Source: Vagococcus allomyrinae (GTDB lineage Bacteria; Bacillota; Bacilli; Lactobacillales; Vagococcaceae). From it: a stretch of DNA of 64,000 bases. The stretch is from NCBI RefSeq assembly GCF_017829975.1, contig NZ_JAEEGA010000001.1, positions 248,001 to 312,000 on the forward strand. The letters run 5' to 3'. The notes beneath the pieces are model-generated. The model had not been told where the DNA came from. It did not search any database and saw only the letters and a program-made list of their open reading frames with translations. The position numbers and the translations under genes are program-made. Shown piece by piece: positions 44,217 through 51,647 of the stretch; the first letter of the stretch is position 1, and each line of letters begins with the position of its first letter.

Positions 44217-44372
44217 GTGCGTCACCCTTTCAAACGTTATTTTTGTTTTGCTATTACGTAATCAATCACTTTTATTATACGGTTTCAGTCTAAGGAAAGC
44301 AATTGATCTGTGAGAGGTGTTGACGGTCTAAAAGATGGTATACTTGTTACTAAGATTAACTAGGAGGGAATT

Positions 44373-44882
44373 ATGATTATATGGTTAAATGGGGCTTTTG
44401 GTTCTGGTAAATCGACAATTGGAACCTTGCTGCAACAGAAATTGACACCGTCTTTTATTTACGATCCAGAAATTATTGGGGGCTTTTTAACCGCCAATCT
44501 GCCAGAGTCCATGCAGTTGAGTGATTTTCAAGATTACCCTGAATGGCGACAGTGGAACCTTCACTTATTGAAAAAAATTGCCAGTCAGTTTCAAGGAGTG
44601 GTTATTGTTCCGATGACCTTGTATCAGAAGGCGTATTTTGATGAGATAATGACTGGTCTAGCAATAAGCGGCCTTGAGGTTCACCATTTTCAGTTGGAAG
44701 TTGACAAGACCCTTATAGGGGAACGCTTGAAACGGAGAGAGGATGGCACGTTCAATTGGGGAATGTCGAAGGTTGATGAAATCCTGGCTTTTTTTGAGAC
44801 CTTGCCCCTGGAGCAAAAAATTGTCAATCAGGACAGGTCTTTAGCGGAGGTAGTCGATGAGATTATCGCTCGTCTGAGCTAA
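44373..44882 (+). CDS. TmrB-like P-loop ATP-binding protein
   Basis: 169 residues. IIWLNGAFGSGKS (Walker A, residues 2-14) and the following FIYDPEIIGGFL, PEWRQWN and VVIVPMTL closely follow B. subtilis TmrB, a tunicamycin-resistance protein of membrane-associated ATP-binding type. C-terminal extension of TmrB is absent. A kinase or drug-binding role is possible; a nucleoside antibiotic link is inference from TmrB. ATG 44373 follows AGGAGGG. A small DUF6483-like gene follows. Confidence 0.8.
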   Translation: MIIWLNGAFGSGKSTIGTLLQQKLTPSFIYDPEIIGGFLTANLPESMQLSDFQDYPEWRQWNLHLLKKIASQFQGVVIVPMTLYQKAYFDEIMTGLAISGLEVHHFQLEVDKTLIGERLKRREDGTFNWGMSKVDEILAFFETLPLEQKIVNQDRSLAEVVDEIIARLS

Positions 44883-44924
44883 AGAAGGCGTGTTAGTTAG
44901 TTGATCTTAGGCGCTGGTGGTAGC

Positions 44925-45263
44925 ATGGAAGACGATTGGCTGATGAGACAGTTCAAGGCGGTCGGTTCGGGAATCGGCATGGTTCTTAAGAAGGAGTTAA
45001 GTTCGGTGGAACTTGGTGACATTCAGGTAAATGAAGGAGAAGCTCTTTCTCGAGAAGTTTTGTTAAACGAACTTTTGGCTAATGGAGAATATCAGCAAGC
45101 TTTTTTGTTAGTCAATTCATTAAAATTCAAGATGTCTCTTTATGAGTTTAACATAGTGGCGGATTGGTTTATTGGTTATCTCAAAAAATTACCCCAGGAT
45201 GCTGAGCCAATTTCAGCAAGGTTAATTGAAGACTACCATGAAAAGTTAAAAGCTTTATTGTAA
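44925..45263 (+). CDS. DUF6483-like small cytosolic protein
   Basis: 112 residues from ATG 44925 (MEDDWLMRQFKAVG). The start with E/QDDWLMRQ and the later ALSREVLLNELLANGEYQQAFLLVN resemble a family of unknown function (DUF6483) found in Lactobacillales and Clostridia. Helical, no membrane segment. TTG 44901 would extend the frame but the conserved N-terminus begins at the ATG. Its ribosome site is weak (GGTGG), so it may be translated together with the TmrB-like gene. Confidence 0.7.
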   Translation: MEDDWLMRQFKAVGSGIGMVLKKELSSVELGDIQVNEGEALSREVLLNELLANGEYQQAFLLVNSLKFKMSLYEFNIVADWFIGYLKKLPQDAEPISARLIEDYHEKLKALL

Positions 45264-45265
45264 CT

Positions 45266-45302
45266 AAAAACCCATTCGGATCAGAAGATTCGAATGGGTT
45301 TT
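45266..45302. terminator. Bidirectional terminator
   Basis: AAAACCCATTCG and CGAATGGGTTTT make a perfect 12-bp stem between convergent genes. Confidence 0.9.
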
Positions 45303-45305
45303 GTT

Positions 45306-45941
45306 TTAATTATCAACGGCTTCTAACCAGGCTTTGGCTATTTCAACATGCCCAGCTCGAGTGGGGTGAACGCCATCTTCGCCAGTATAATGTTGAAAGG
45401 AGTGAGTGATGCCCAATTGGTTTAAGCGGCCATCTAAGGGGACAAACAGGCAGTTAAATTCAACGGCCATCTTGCGGACAACTTGAAGCCGTTGGTCGAG
45501 ATCAGATCGCCATTCATAACGGTCTGCGGGATAGGGCAATAAAAACGGCTCCATTAAGACGATTCGCGTGATGCCTGAGGCAGTTATGTCGGTGAGCAAT
45601 TTCCGATACTGTTCTTCAAAGGTAGGCCCAATTGTCTCGCCGCCAAACCCTGGCTCTCCTAGAGTGTGCCAAGTATCATTGACACCGATTAAAATGGACA
45701 CAACATCTGGCTTGAGTGCTAGACAGTCCGTTGTTAGCCGTTCCAATAAGTCATTAATGCGATTGCCCCCGATTCCTCGGTTGGAAAAACGTAAATCAAA
45801 GTCGGGGTAACGGTGTTCCAGATAACTGGCAACATAGAGTGGGTATCCGCCTCCTAGATCCTCAGATAGTTGCCGGTTACGGTCGTTATCGGTAATACTG
45901 TCACCGAAGAACAGGATGTGGTCTTCTGGATGTAAGGTCAT
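45306..45941 (-). CDS. SGNH/GDSL-type hydrolase (esterase)
   Basis: 211 residues. The four SGNH blocks are visible: ILFFGDSITDNDRN (nucleophile Ser), RGIGGNRINDLL, SILIGVNDTWHTLG and DGVHPTRAGH (Asp/His). It has no signal peptide, so it is a cytoplasmic esterase or rhamnogalacturonan-acetylesterase-like enzyme; substrate unknown. ATG 45941 follows AAAGGAGTCGACAAT; a longer frame up to 46019 is unsupported. Expressed alone, converging with the DUF6483-like gene. Confidence 0.88.
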   Translation of the reverse strand: MTLHPEDHILFFGDSITDNDRNRQLSEDLGGGYPLYVASYLEHRYPDFDLRFSNRGIGGNRINDLLERLTTDCLALKPDVVSILIGVNDTWHTLGEPGFGGETIGPTFEEQYRKLLTDITASGITRIVLMEPFLLPYPADRYEWRSDLDQRLQVVRKMAVEFNCLFVPLDGRLNQLGITHSFQHYTGEDGVHPTRAGHVEIAKAWLEAVDN

Positions 45942-46074
45942 ATTGTCGACTCCTTTATCATAGATTAGTTCAGTTAGTTGTGATAACACTATTGTATGAG
46001 TTGAAAGTCTTTTGGTCAATAAATTGAAAAAAAATCAGCAAAAAATCGTTCATCAACCGACAGAGCCTGACGAA

Positions 46075-46389
46075 TTATGAACGATTATTTTTCATTGGTT
46101 TTTTCTTTTTCAAACTTCGTCTCAGCAAGCGGCAAATGGCTGAATACTTCCTTAGAGACTGATACTGTTTCTTTGAGATGTAGATCTTTTTGGTTAGGGG
46201 AACTTTTCGAACTTGTCTTAGAGCGCTATATTTATCTCGGTAAATAAATGATTCAACTTGGACCCGATATTTGAAATTCCAAGCATGATTTGGAAATTTT
46301 CTCTTGTATACTCCCCAAAAGTATTCAAGATGTTTAACAGAATGAATTAATTTTCGAAATTCAGATTTAGTTATTATAATTGCTATCAC
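46075..46389 (-). CDS. Small very basic hypothetical protein
   Basis: 104 residues, with more than 30 Lys/Arg, and a C-terminal run RRSLKKKKPMKNNR. No recognised domain; it contains aromatic-rich stretches (HLEYFWGVYKRKFPNHAWNF). GTG 46389 has only a weak site (GGGAA). The 3' end overlaps an inverted repeat ATCGTTCAT / ATGAACGAT that may be the terminator. It could be a phage- or IS-derived remnant, a nucleic-acid-binding peptide or a chance frame; the unusual composition keeps confidence low. Confidence 0.4.
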   Translation of the reverse strand: MIAIIITKSEFRKLIHSVKHLEYFWGVYKRKFPNHAWNFKYRVQVESFIYRDKYSALRQVRKVPLTKKIYISKKQYQSLRKYSAICRLLRRSLKKKKPMKNNRS

Positions 46390-46591
46390 TTCCCACCACT
46401 CGTATTATATAAGGAAGGTTAACTAAAATCAATTGAAATGCCGATATTAATGAGGAAAATTTTTGTTTTTTTAGTTAGGTTATATTGACTAAAAGGCACG
46501 ACCCTTTGACTAGTCATTAGGAGAAACTCATTAATTACGGGACTTGAAGTGAGCGAAAGCGCAAAAAATAAAAAAGATTTCTCATTAAAAA

Positions 46592-46620
46592 TTAACAATT
46601 TAACCCTTTTCATGTATAAT
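46592..46620 (+). promoter_or_regulatory. Promoter of murE-asnB
   Basis: TTAACA (46592-46597), 17-base spacer, TATAAT (46615-46620): a strong sigma-A promoter about 270 bases before murE. No better promoter lies closer. Confidence 0.8.
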
Positions 46621-46626
46621 GGTAGA

Positions 46627-46888
46627 GAATCTTGTTTACTGTTGAGCTATCTCTCTAATGAAATAACGAAAAATAGAAAGCGTTTTCTATGCTGGTTTTT
46701 TCTCAAGTGTCTGATCTCATAGGATGATAGTTCTGTTATTTTAGTCGGATTTGGAGATCTATTAGTGCTTTTTCGAACAAGATAAAGAATGATGTGTCGC
46801 ATTTAAGTTTAATTTATGGTTTGATGAATATAATGGAGGGGTGAATGGGGATCGATTTCCCATAATTTAAGATTGGGGATGGACAGTT
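46627..46888 (+). promoter_or_regulatory. Long 5' leader of murE
   Basis: About 260 bases between predicted transcription start and ATG. It holds the cre-like box and near its end a hairpin ATGGGGA / TTCCCAT (46843-46861). I looked for T-box features because asnB follows and saw no T-box consensus and no terminator, so no known riboswitch is claimed. Confidence 0.45.
46674..46689. promoter_or_regulatory. Candidate cre (CcpA) box in the murE leader
   Basis: TAGAAAGCGTTTTCTA is nearly a perfect palindrome around CG and fits cre (TGNAANCGNTNNCA) except at outer positions. About 50 bases after the predicted transcription start, it would act as a roadblock site. Confidence 0.55.
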
Positions 46889-48364
46889 ATGAAATTGAAG
46901 GATGTTTTAAGATATTGCTTTTTATTAGAGTCCGTAAATGAGAGTTACTTAAACAAAGACATTACCACAATTACCCAAGATACAAGACAGGTTACGAAAG
47001 GCAGTTTGTTTATTGCTATTGAAGGAGCTAATTTCGATGGCCACAGTCTGATTCAAGAGGCACTTGAAAAAGGCGCGACTGCTGTGGTCGTTGAAAGGCG
47101 ACCAAATGATCAGACTATGCCCTATGTCCTCGTTCCAGATACTAAAAAAGCTTTAGCAGAAATTGCCAATGCTTTTTATGGCAATCCCAGTGAGACGTTA
47201 AACGTAGTAGGGGTTACGGGAACAAATGGAAAGACGACAATTACGCATTTAGTTGATCAGATAGTTGACTTATTAGGTCATAAAGCGGGCATAATTGGGA
47301 CCATGTACAATAAAATCGATGACCAAGTGCTACCAACAATTAACACGACCCCAGATAGCATTACCATTCAAAAATTGTTGCAACAAATGAATCGTGCTGG
47401 AGTGTCAGTGTCGGCTCTGGAAGTTTCCTCTCATGGATTGGCCCAAGGACGAACCTGGGGCATCGATTTTGACATCGCCGTGTTTACTAACTTAACCCAA
47501 GATCATCTGGATTTTCATGGGTCAATGGAAGAGTACTTTCTGGCGAAAAGCTTGTTGTTCTCTCAGTTAGGTAATTCTTACACAGGGAAGCGCAAGTTGG
47601 CGGTTATTAATCAAGATGATTCCTATGGGCGTAAACTCAGCCAAATGACCAGCGCGAATGTGTTGACTTATGGGTGTGAAGGCCAAGGTGATTTACAAGC
47701 ACGTCGGATTCGTATCGATTCCACAGGTACCTCATTTAATTTATGTTTTCAAGAGGTGTCTTATGAGGTTCAGACGATGCTGATTGGCGAGTTTAATGTT
47801 TATAATTTACTTGCGGCGATCGGTGTTACGATCGGGTTGGGCTATAACTTCGAGGAAGTTCTTGAAGTGATTCCTGCTATTAAGCCGGTTATGGGCAGAT
47901 TTCAGCTGGTAGCTAATGCCAAGAAAGTAGCGGCAATCGTTGATTATGCCCACACACCAGATGGTTTGGAAAATGTGTTAGAAACCGCTCAAGAAATTGC
48001 TACGAAAAAGATCTTCTGTGTGGTTGGCTGTGGCGGTGATCGAGATAAGACAAAACGACCTTTGATGGCTGAGATTGCCTTAAAGTATGCGACAACGGCT
48101 ATATTTACAACCGATAATCCGCGAAGGGAAGAACCGATGAGTATTGTGGAGGATATGATCGCAGGTACCCACCAAGATAATTACATGATTGAATTAGACC
48201 GCAAAAAAGCCATTCAGCTAGCAATGGATTTAGCGGAGGAAGGGGATCTTGTGTTAGTGGCTGGTAAGGGGCATGAGACCTATCAAATTACAGGTGAGAA
48301 AACAATTCATTTTGACGATAGCGAAATAATCAGCGAGTATCAACCGAGCATCGAAGTGCGATAA
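46889..48364 (+). CDS. murE: UDP-N-acetylmuramoyl-tripeptide synthetase, meso-diaminopimelate type
   Basis: 491 residues. ATP loop GVTGTNGKTT (108-117), LEVSSHGL, the carbamylated-Lys segment around Lys220, and the C-terminal specificity motif TTDNPRREEP (DNPR at 409-412). In characterised MurE enzymes DNPR binds meso-diaminopimelate, whereas lysine-adding enzymes have D-D/N-P-N/A. It adds the third residue of the peptidoglycan stem peptide in the cytoplasm. The following AsnB-like amidotransferase fits amidation of that residue. ATG 46889 follows GGGGATGGACAG. Specificity rests on the motif, not on assay. Confidence 0.9.
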   Translation: MKLKDVLRYCFLLESVNESYLNKDITTITQDTRQVTKGSLFIAIEGANFDGHSLIQEALEKGATAVVVERRPNDQTMPYVLVPDTKKALAEIANAFYGNPSETLNVVGVTGTNGKTTITHLVDQIVDLLGHKAGIIGTMYNKIDDQVLPTINTTPDSITIQKLLQQMNRAGVSVSALEVSSHGLAQGRTWGIDFDIAVFTNLTQDHLDFHGSMEEYFLAKSLLFSQLGNSYTGKRKLAVINQDDSYGRKLSQMTSANVLTYGCEGQGDLQARRIRIDSTGTSFNLCFQEVSYEVQTMLIGEFNVYNLLAAIGVTIGLGYNFEEVLEVIPAIKPVMGRFQLVANAKKVAAIVDYAHTPDGLENVLETAQEIATKKIFCVVGCGGDRDKTKRPLMAEIALKYATTAIFTTDNPRREEPMSIVEDMIAGTHQDNYMIELDRKKAIQLAMDLAEEGDLVLVAGKGHETYQITGEKTIHFDDSEIISEYQPSIEVR

Positions 48365-48464
48365 AGGGTGACAGCTCCTAGTGAATAACTTAGTGGAACG
48401 ATCAAGCTAATCATTTATGATGCGCATTACGCATAGCAAGTATAGAAGGAAGTGGTTAAATTCA

Positions 48465-50312
48465 ATGTGTGGTTTTGTAGGGATTATTCATTTTAACGCG
48501 AAACAAGAACTTGATTACGATCAAAAAATTCGCGAGATGAACAAAGAAATTGCTCATCGCGGACCAGATAGCGAAGGGTATTACAGCAATGAGACCATCC
48601 ATTATGGTTTTCGTCGTTTGAGTATTCTTGATTTAGAATGTGGCTCACAGCCGATGAGTTTTGCGGATGAGCGTTATTGGATTGTGTTTAATGGTGAAAT
48701 TTACAATCATCAAGAGCATCGTGAAGCCCTTGAAAAACAAGGGGTTCAGTTTGCGACGGCGACGGACACAGAAGTGATTTTGGCTCTTTATGATAAATAT
48801 AAAGAAAAAACCGCTAGTATGTTGCGTGGGATGTTTGCTTTTCTCATATGGGACAGCCAGGAAGAAATTATTTATGGCGCCAGAGATCAATTTGGGATGA
48901 AGCCGATGTACCTGTCTCAAATTGATGGTGATTATTATGTTGCCTCTGAAAATAAGGCGATTGAAAAACTAATGCCAAATAAAACAATCAACCGTTCAGG
49001 GTTACAACATTATTTTACTTTTCAGTATGTACCAGGCGAAAAGCGTCTAGTGGAAGGAATTGAATCGATTAATCCTGGCACGTATTTTACGATTGATAAA
49101 CAGGGAACCGTGGCCTTTACTCGCTATTATCAAGCTACATTTAAACCGGTGGATATGGAAGAAAGTGTTTTAGCTAAGCAGATTTCTGATGTCCTCCACG
49201 ACAGTGTCAAGGCACATATGCGAGCCGATGTGACGGTTGGTTCTTTTTTATCAGGTGGTGTTGATTCCTCGATTATTGTCGCTTTGGCCCGTCAACTAAG
49301 TCCCAAGCTTAAAACATTTTCTGTCGGGTTTGAACGAGAGGGATTCAATGAAATTGAAGTGGCTCAAGAGACGGCAGCTAAGCTGGATGTTGAAAACTTT
49401 AGTCGGATTATCACCCCTGCAGATTTTATCGCTGAGTTTGACCACTATATTTGGAATCTTGATGATCCGTTAGCGGATCCAGCGGCAGTTGCTCAATATT
49501 TTCTGGCCCAAGTGGCCGGTGAACACTGTACCGTTTCTCTGTCAGGAGAAGGAGCGGATGAATTGTTTGGGGGATACCCCATATATCATGAACCGATCTC
49601 ACTGGCATCTTTTGAGAGGCTTCCTCAGGGGGTAAATAAAGTCATCCATTCTGTTGCGCGGAAACTCCCTCGTACGATGAAAGGACGGGGCTTTTTGTTA
49701 AGAGGCTCAACACCTTTGGAAGAGCGATTTGTCGGGAATGCTAAGATCTTCACTGAAGAGGAAAAGCGGCCATTTTTAAAAACGTTTGATGCCGATCAGC
49801 ATTATATGCAAGTGACAGCTCCTTTTTATAAACGCAGTGTTGGCTTGGACCCAACTACGCGGATGCAAGATTTAGATATGCATACTTGGTTAGTGGATGA
49901 TTTGCTTCACAATGCAGATCGGACAACAATGGCTTCAAGTATTGAATTGCGTGCCCCATTTGTGGATAAGGAAGTATTTCGCGTGGCAGCTCAGATTCCG
50001 ACGTCACTGAAATTTAAAAACAACACAACCAAGTATTTATTGCGCAAGGCGGCTGAAGAATTTGTACCGGAGCATGTGCTGTATCGTGAAAAACTGGGTT
50101 TTCCAGTACCAATTCGTTTTTGGCTCCAAAATGAATTATATGACTGGGCAAGACAGATTATCACTGAGGCTAAGACGGATGAATTTATCAATCGACAGTA
50201 TGTCCTTGAGATGTTAGAAAATCACCGTAAAGGTGAAGAGGATTTTTCACGCAAGTTGTGGACCTTCATCACCTTTATTCGCTGGTATGAGATTCACCTA
50301 CTGATGGACTAA
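48465..50312 (+). CDS. asnB: Glutamine-hydrolysing amidotransferase of the asparagine synthetase family
   Basis: 615 residues. Starting at ATG 48465 the protein reads MCGFVGI, placing the class II glutaminase Cys at position 2, which must be N-terminal after Met removal; longer starts at 48417 are therefore excluded. RGPDSEGYY and NGEIYNH belong to the glutaminase domain; the synthetase domain has the PP-loop FLSGGVDSSI (261-270) and SGEGADELFGGY. In L. plantarum and B. subtilis relatives of this family amidate meso-diaminopimelate in peptidoglycan precursors. Next to a diaminopimelate-type MurE that role is more likely than asparagine synthesis. Confidence 0.88.
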   Translation: MCGFVGIIHFNAKQELDYDQKIREMNKEIAHRGPDSEGYYSNETIHYGFRRLSILDLECGSQPMSFADERYWIVFNGEIYNHQEHREALEKQGVQFATATDTEVILALYDKYKEKTASMLRGMFAFLIWDSQEEIIYGARDQFGMKPMYLSQIDGDYYVASENKAIEKLMPNKTINRSGLQHYFTFQYVPGEKRLVEGIESINPGTYFTIDKQGTVAFTRYYQATFKPVDMEESVLAKQISDVLHDSVKAHMRADVTVGSFLSGGVDSSIIVALARQLSPKLKTFSVGFEREGFNEIEVAQETAAKLDVENFSRIITPADFIAEFDHYIWNLDDPLADPAAVAQYFLAQVAGEHCTVSLSGEGADELFGGYPIYHEPISLASFERLPQGVNKVIHSVARKLPRTMKGRGFLLRGSTPLEERFVGNAKIFTEEEKRPFLKTFDADQHYMQVTAPFYKRSVGLDPTTRMQDLDMHTWLVDDLLHNADRTTMASSIELRAPFVDKEVFRVAAQIPTSLKFKNNTTKYLLRKAAEEFVPEHVLYREKLGFPVPIRFWLQNELYDWARQIITEAKTDEFINRQYVLEMLENHRKGEEDFSRKLWTFITFIRWYEIHLLMD

Positions 50313-50313
50313 G

Positions 50314-50357
50314 AAAAACAAGCTAGAACCAGATTTAATAGGTTCTAGCTTGTTTTT
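50314..50357. terminator. Bidirectional terminator after asnB
   Basis: AAAAACAAGCTAGAACC pairs perfectly with GGTTCTAGCTTGTTTTT; 17-bp stem with A/T runs on both sides. Confidence 0.93.
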
Positions 50358-50365
50358 GGCGCTAA

Positions 50366-51175
50366 TTAAAGAGCGGCGATGATCTTTTGTTGGTCGTCAG
50401 TTAAATTAAAGTCGAAGATGGCTAAATTAAGTTCCTGACGATGTTTATCGTGGGATTTTGGAATGACAATGACACCTCGCGCTACTTGATAGCGCAAGAT
50501 TACTTGGGCCCACGTTTTGCCGTAATCATTGCCGATCGTTGTGAGGCTTTCTTTCGCTTGGTCATTGACACGCGACAATGGCCCCCATGCTTCAGGTATG
50601 ACGCCTTCTTTTAATGAATAGTCAATAATCGCGTCGTTCCATTTGCCAGGATGAGATTCGATTTGATTGACCGCTGGTTTAATGCGAGCATGAGTGAGTA
50701 AGTGACCCAGCTGTTCTTGATTAAAGTTGGAAACACCAATCGCTTTTAACACCCCTTTGTCCACATGATCTTCCAAAACTTTCCAGGTCGCCAGCATTTC
50801 TGCTAAACTATCCCAAGGATGATGAATCAAGTACAGATCGATGTAAGTTGTATTTAATGCTTTTAGGCTCTGTTCAACGCCTTTGCGGACTACCGCTTCG
50901 TCCGCCGTATAGGCTGGCTCACCTGGTAGTTTAGAGGTGAGAAAAAAGTCGGAACGATCTAATCCACTCTCAGCGATCCCTTTTGCTACAACCGCTTCAT
51001 TGCGGTAACTAATGGCTGTATCGAAATGACGATAGCCGGCGTTGATAGCTGAACGTATTTCGGTTGTATCATTGTTAATGGCTGCCAGATAGTCGTGATT
51101 TTCTTTGCCATAGGTATTTGTGCCGCTGCCAATAACGGGAATTTCAATCCCTGTGTTTAGTTTGAACGTTTTCAT
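50366..51175 (-). CDS. Aldo/keto reductase (AKR5-like)
   Basis: 269 residues. Typical AKR TIM-barrel signatures: GYRHFDTAISYRNEAVV with catalytic Asp and Tyr, TSKLPGEP with catalytic Lys, YIDLYLIHHPWD, KAIGVSNFNQEQL and VIVIPKS at the NADPH site. Probably a 2,5-diketo-gluconate reductase/methylglyoxal reductase-like broad-range enzyme. Of two adjacent ATGs the second (51175) has better spacing to AAAGGG. It is transcribed alone and converges with asnB. Confidence 0.9.
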   Translation of the reverse strand: MKTFKLNTGIEIPVIGSGTNTYGKENHDYLAAINNDTTEIRSAINAGYRHFDTAISYRNEAVVAKGIAESGLDRSDFFLTSKLPGEPAYTADEAVVRKGVEQSLKALNTTYIDLYLIHHPWDSLAEMLATWKVLEDHVDKGVLKAIGVSNFNQEQLGHLLTHARIKPAVNQIESHPGKWNDAIIDYSLKEGVIPEAWGPLSRVNDQAKESLTTIGNDYGKTWAQVILRYQVARGVIVIPKSHDKHRQELNLAIFDFNLTDDQQKIIAAL

Positions 51176-51278
51176 CATGTCACCCTTTCTGATTATCTTG
51201 CTTCTATCATGCATCCTGTAAAATAATTCAAATCGATTGCTACATTGAATTATTTAACACGATGGATCTAGTATTAAT

Positions 51279-51347
51279 CTTAACAAAAATAAAAGGTTGA
51301 GACAAAGAAAGGGACTTATGTGACGTCTATTTTTGTTAAGCTGTCTC
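51279..51347. repeat. Interleaved inverted repeats (pseudoknot-like element)
   Basis: The 432-base gap 51215-51647 has no gene. In it, CTTAACAAAAATA (51279-51291) is perfectly complementary to 51328-51340, and GAGACA (51299-51304) to TGTCTC (51342-51347). The order A-B-A'-B' is that of an H-type pseudoknot. The rest of the gap shows only a weak promoter (TATAAT 51620-51625) for the next gene. Confidence 0.6.
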
Positions 51348-51647
51348 GGTTTAAAGGGGAACAGTCTGTAGAAACGGATGGGGATGGATCAGATTGAATG
51401 TCGGTTATAGGTTAAAACTGGAAGAAAGCCTGCTATCTCTGAAAAAGTGAGCGGAAATAAATGATTGTTTAGTGTTATTCAATGAACAGCGGATGATTAG
51501 TGAGCAAAGTTAGTGCCTGACATAGAGGTCCTAGCTTTTTTAGTCGTTTTAAAGACCGCTTACATTTTTGCAAGGTAAGATGGCAACAATCTCTACTGAT
51601 ATTTTTTATCAATCAACTATATAATGAGTTTAATTGGAGGTGAAGAA

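Noticed and set aside
46419-46613. 64-codon frame on the - strand before murE
   Set aside because: No ribosome site, no recognisable features, and it overlaps the murE promoter region.
46627-46888. T-box riboswitch suspected because asnB lies downstream
   Set aside because: The T-box consensus and the terminator/antiterminator pair were not found, and the AsnB is more likely a peptidoglycan amidotransferase.
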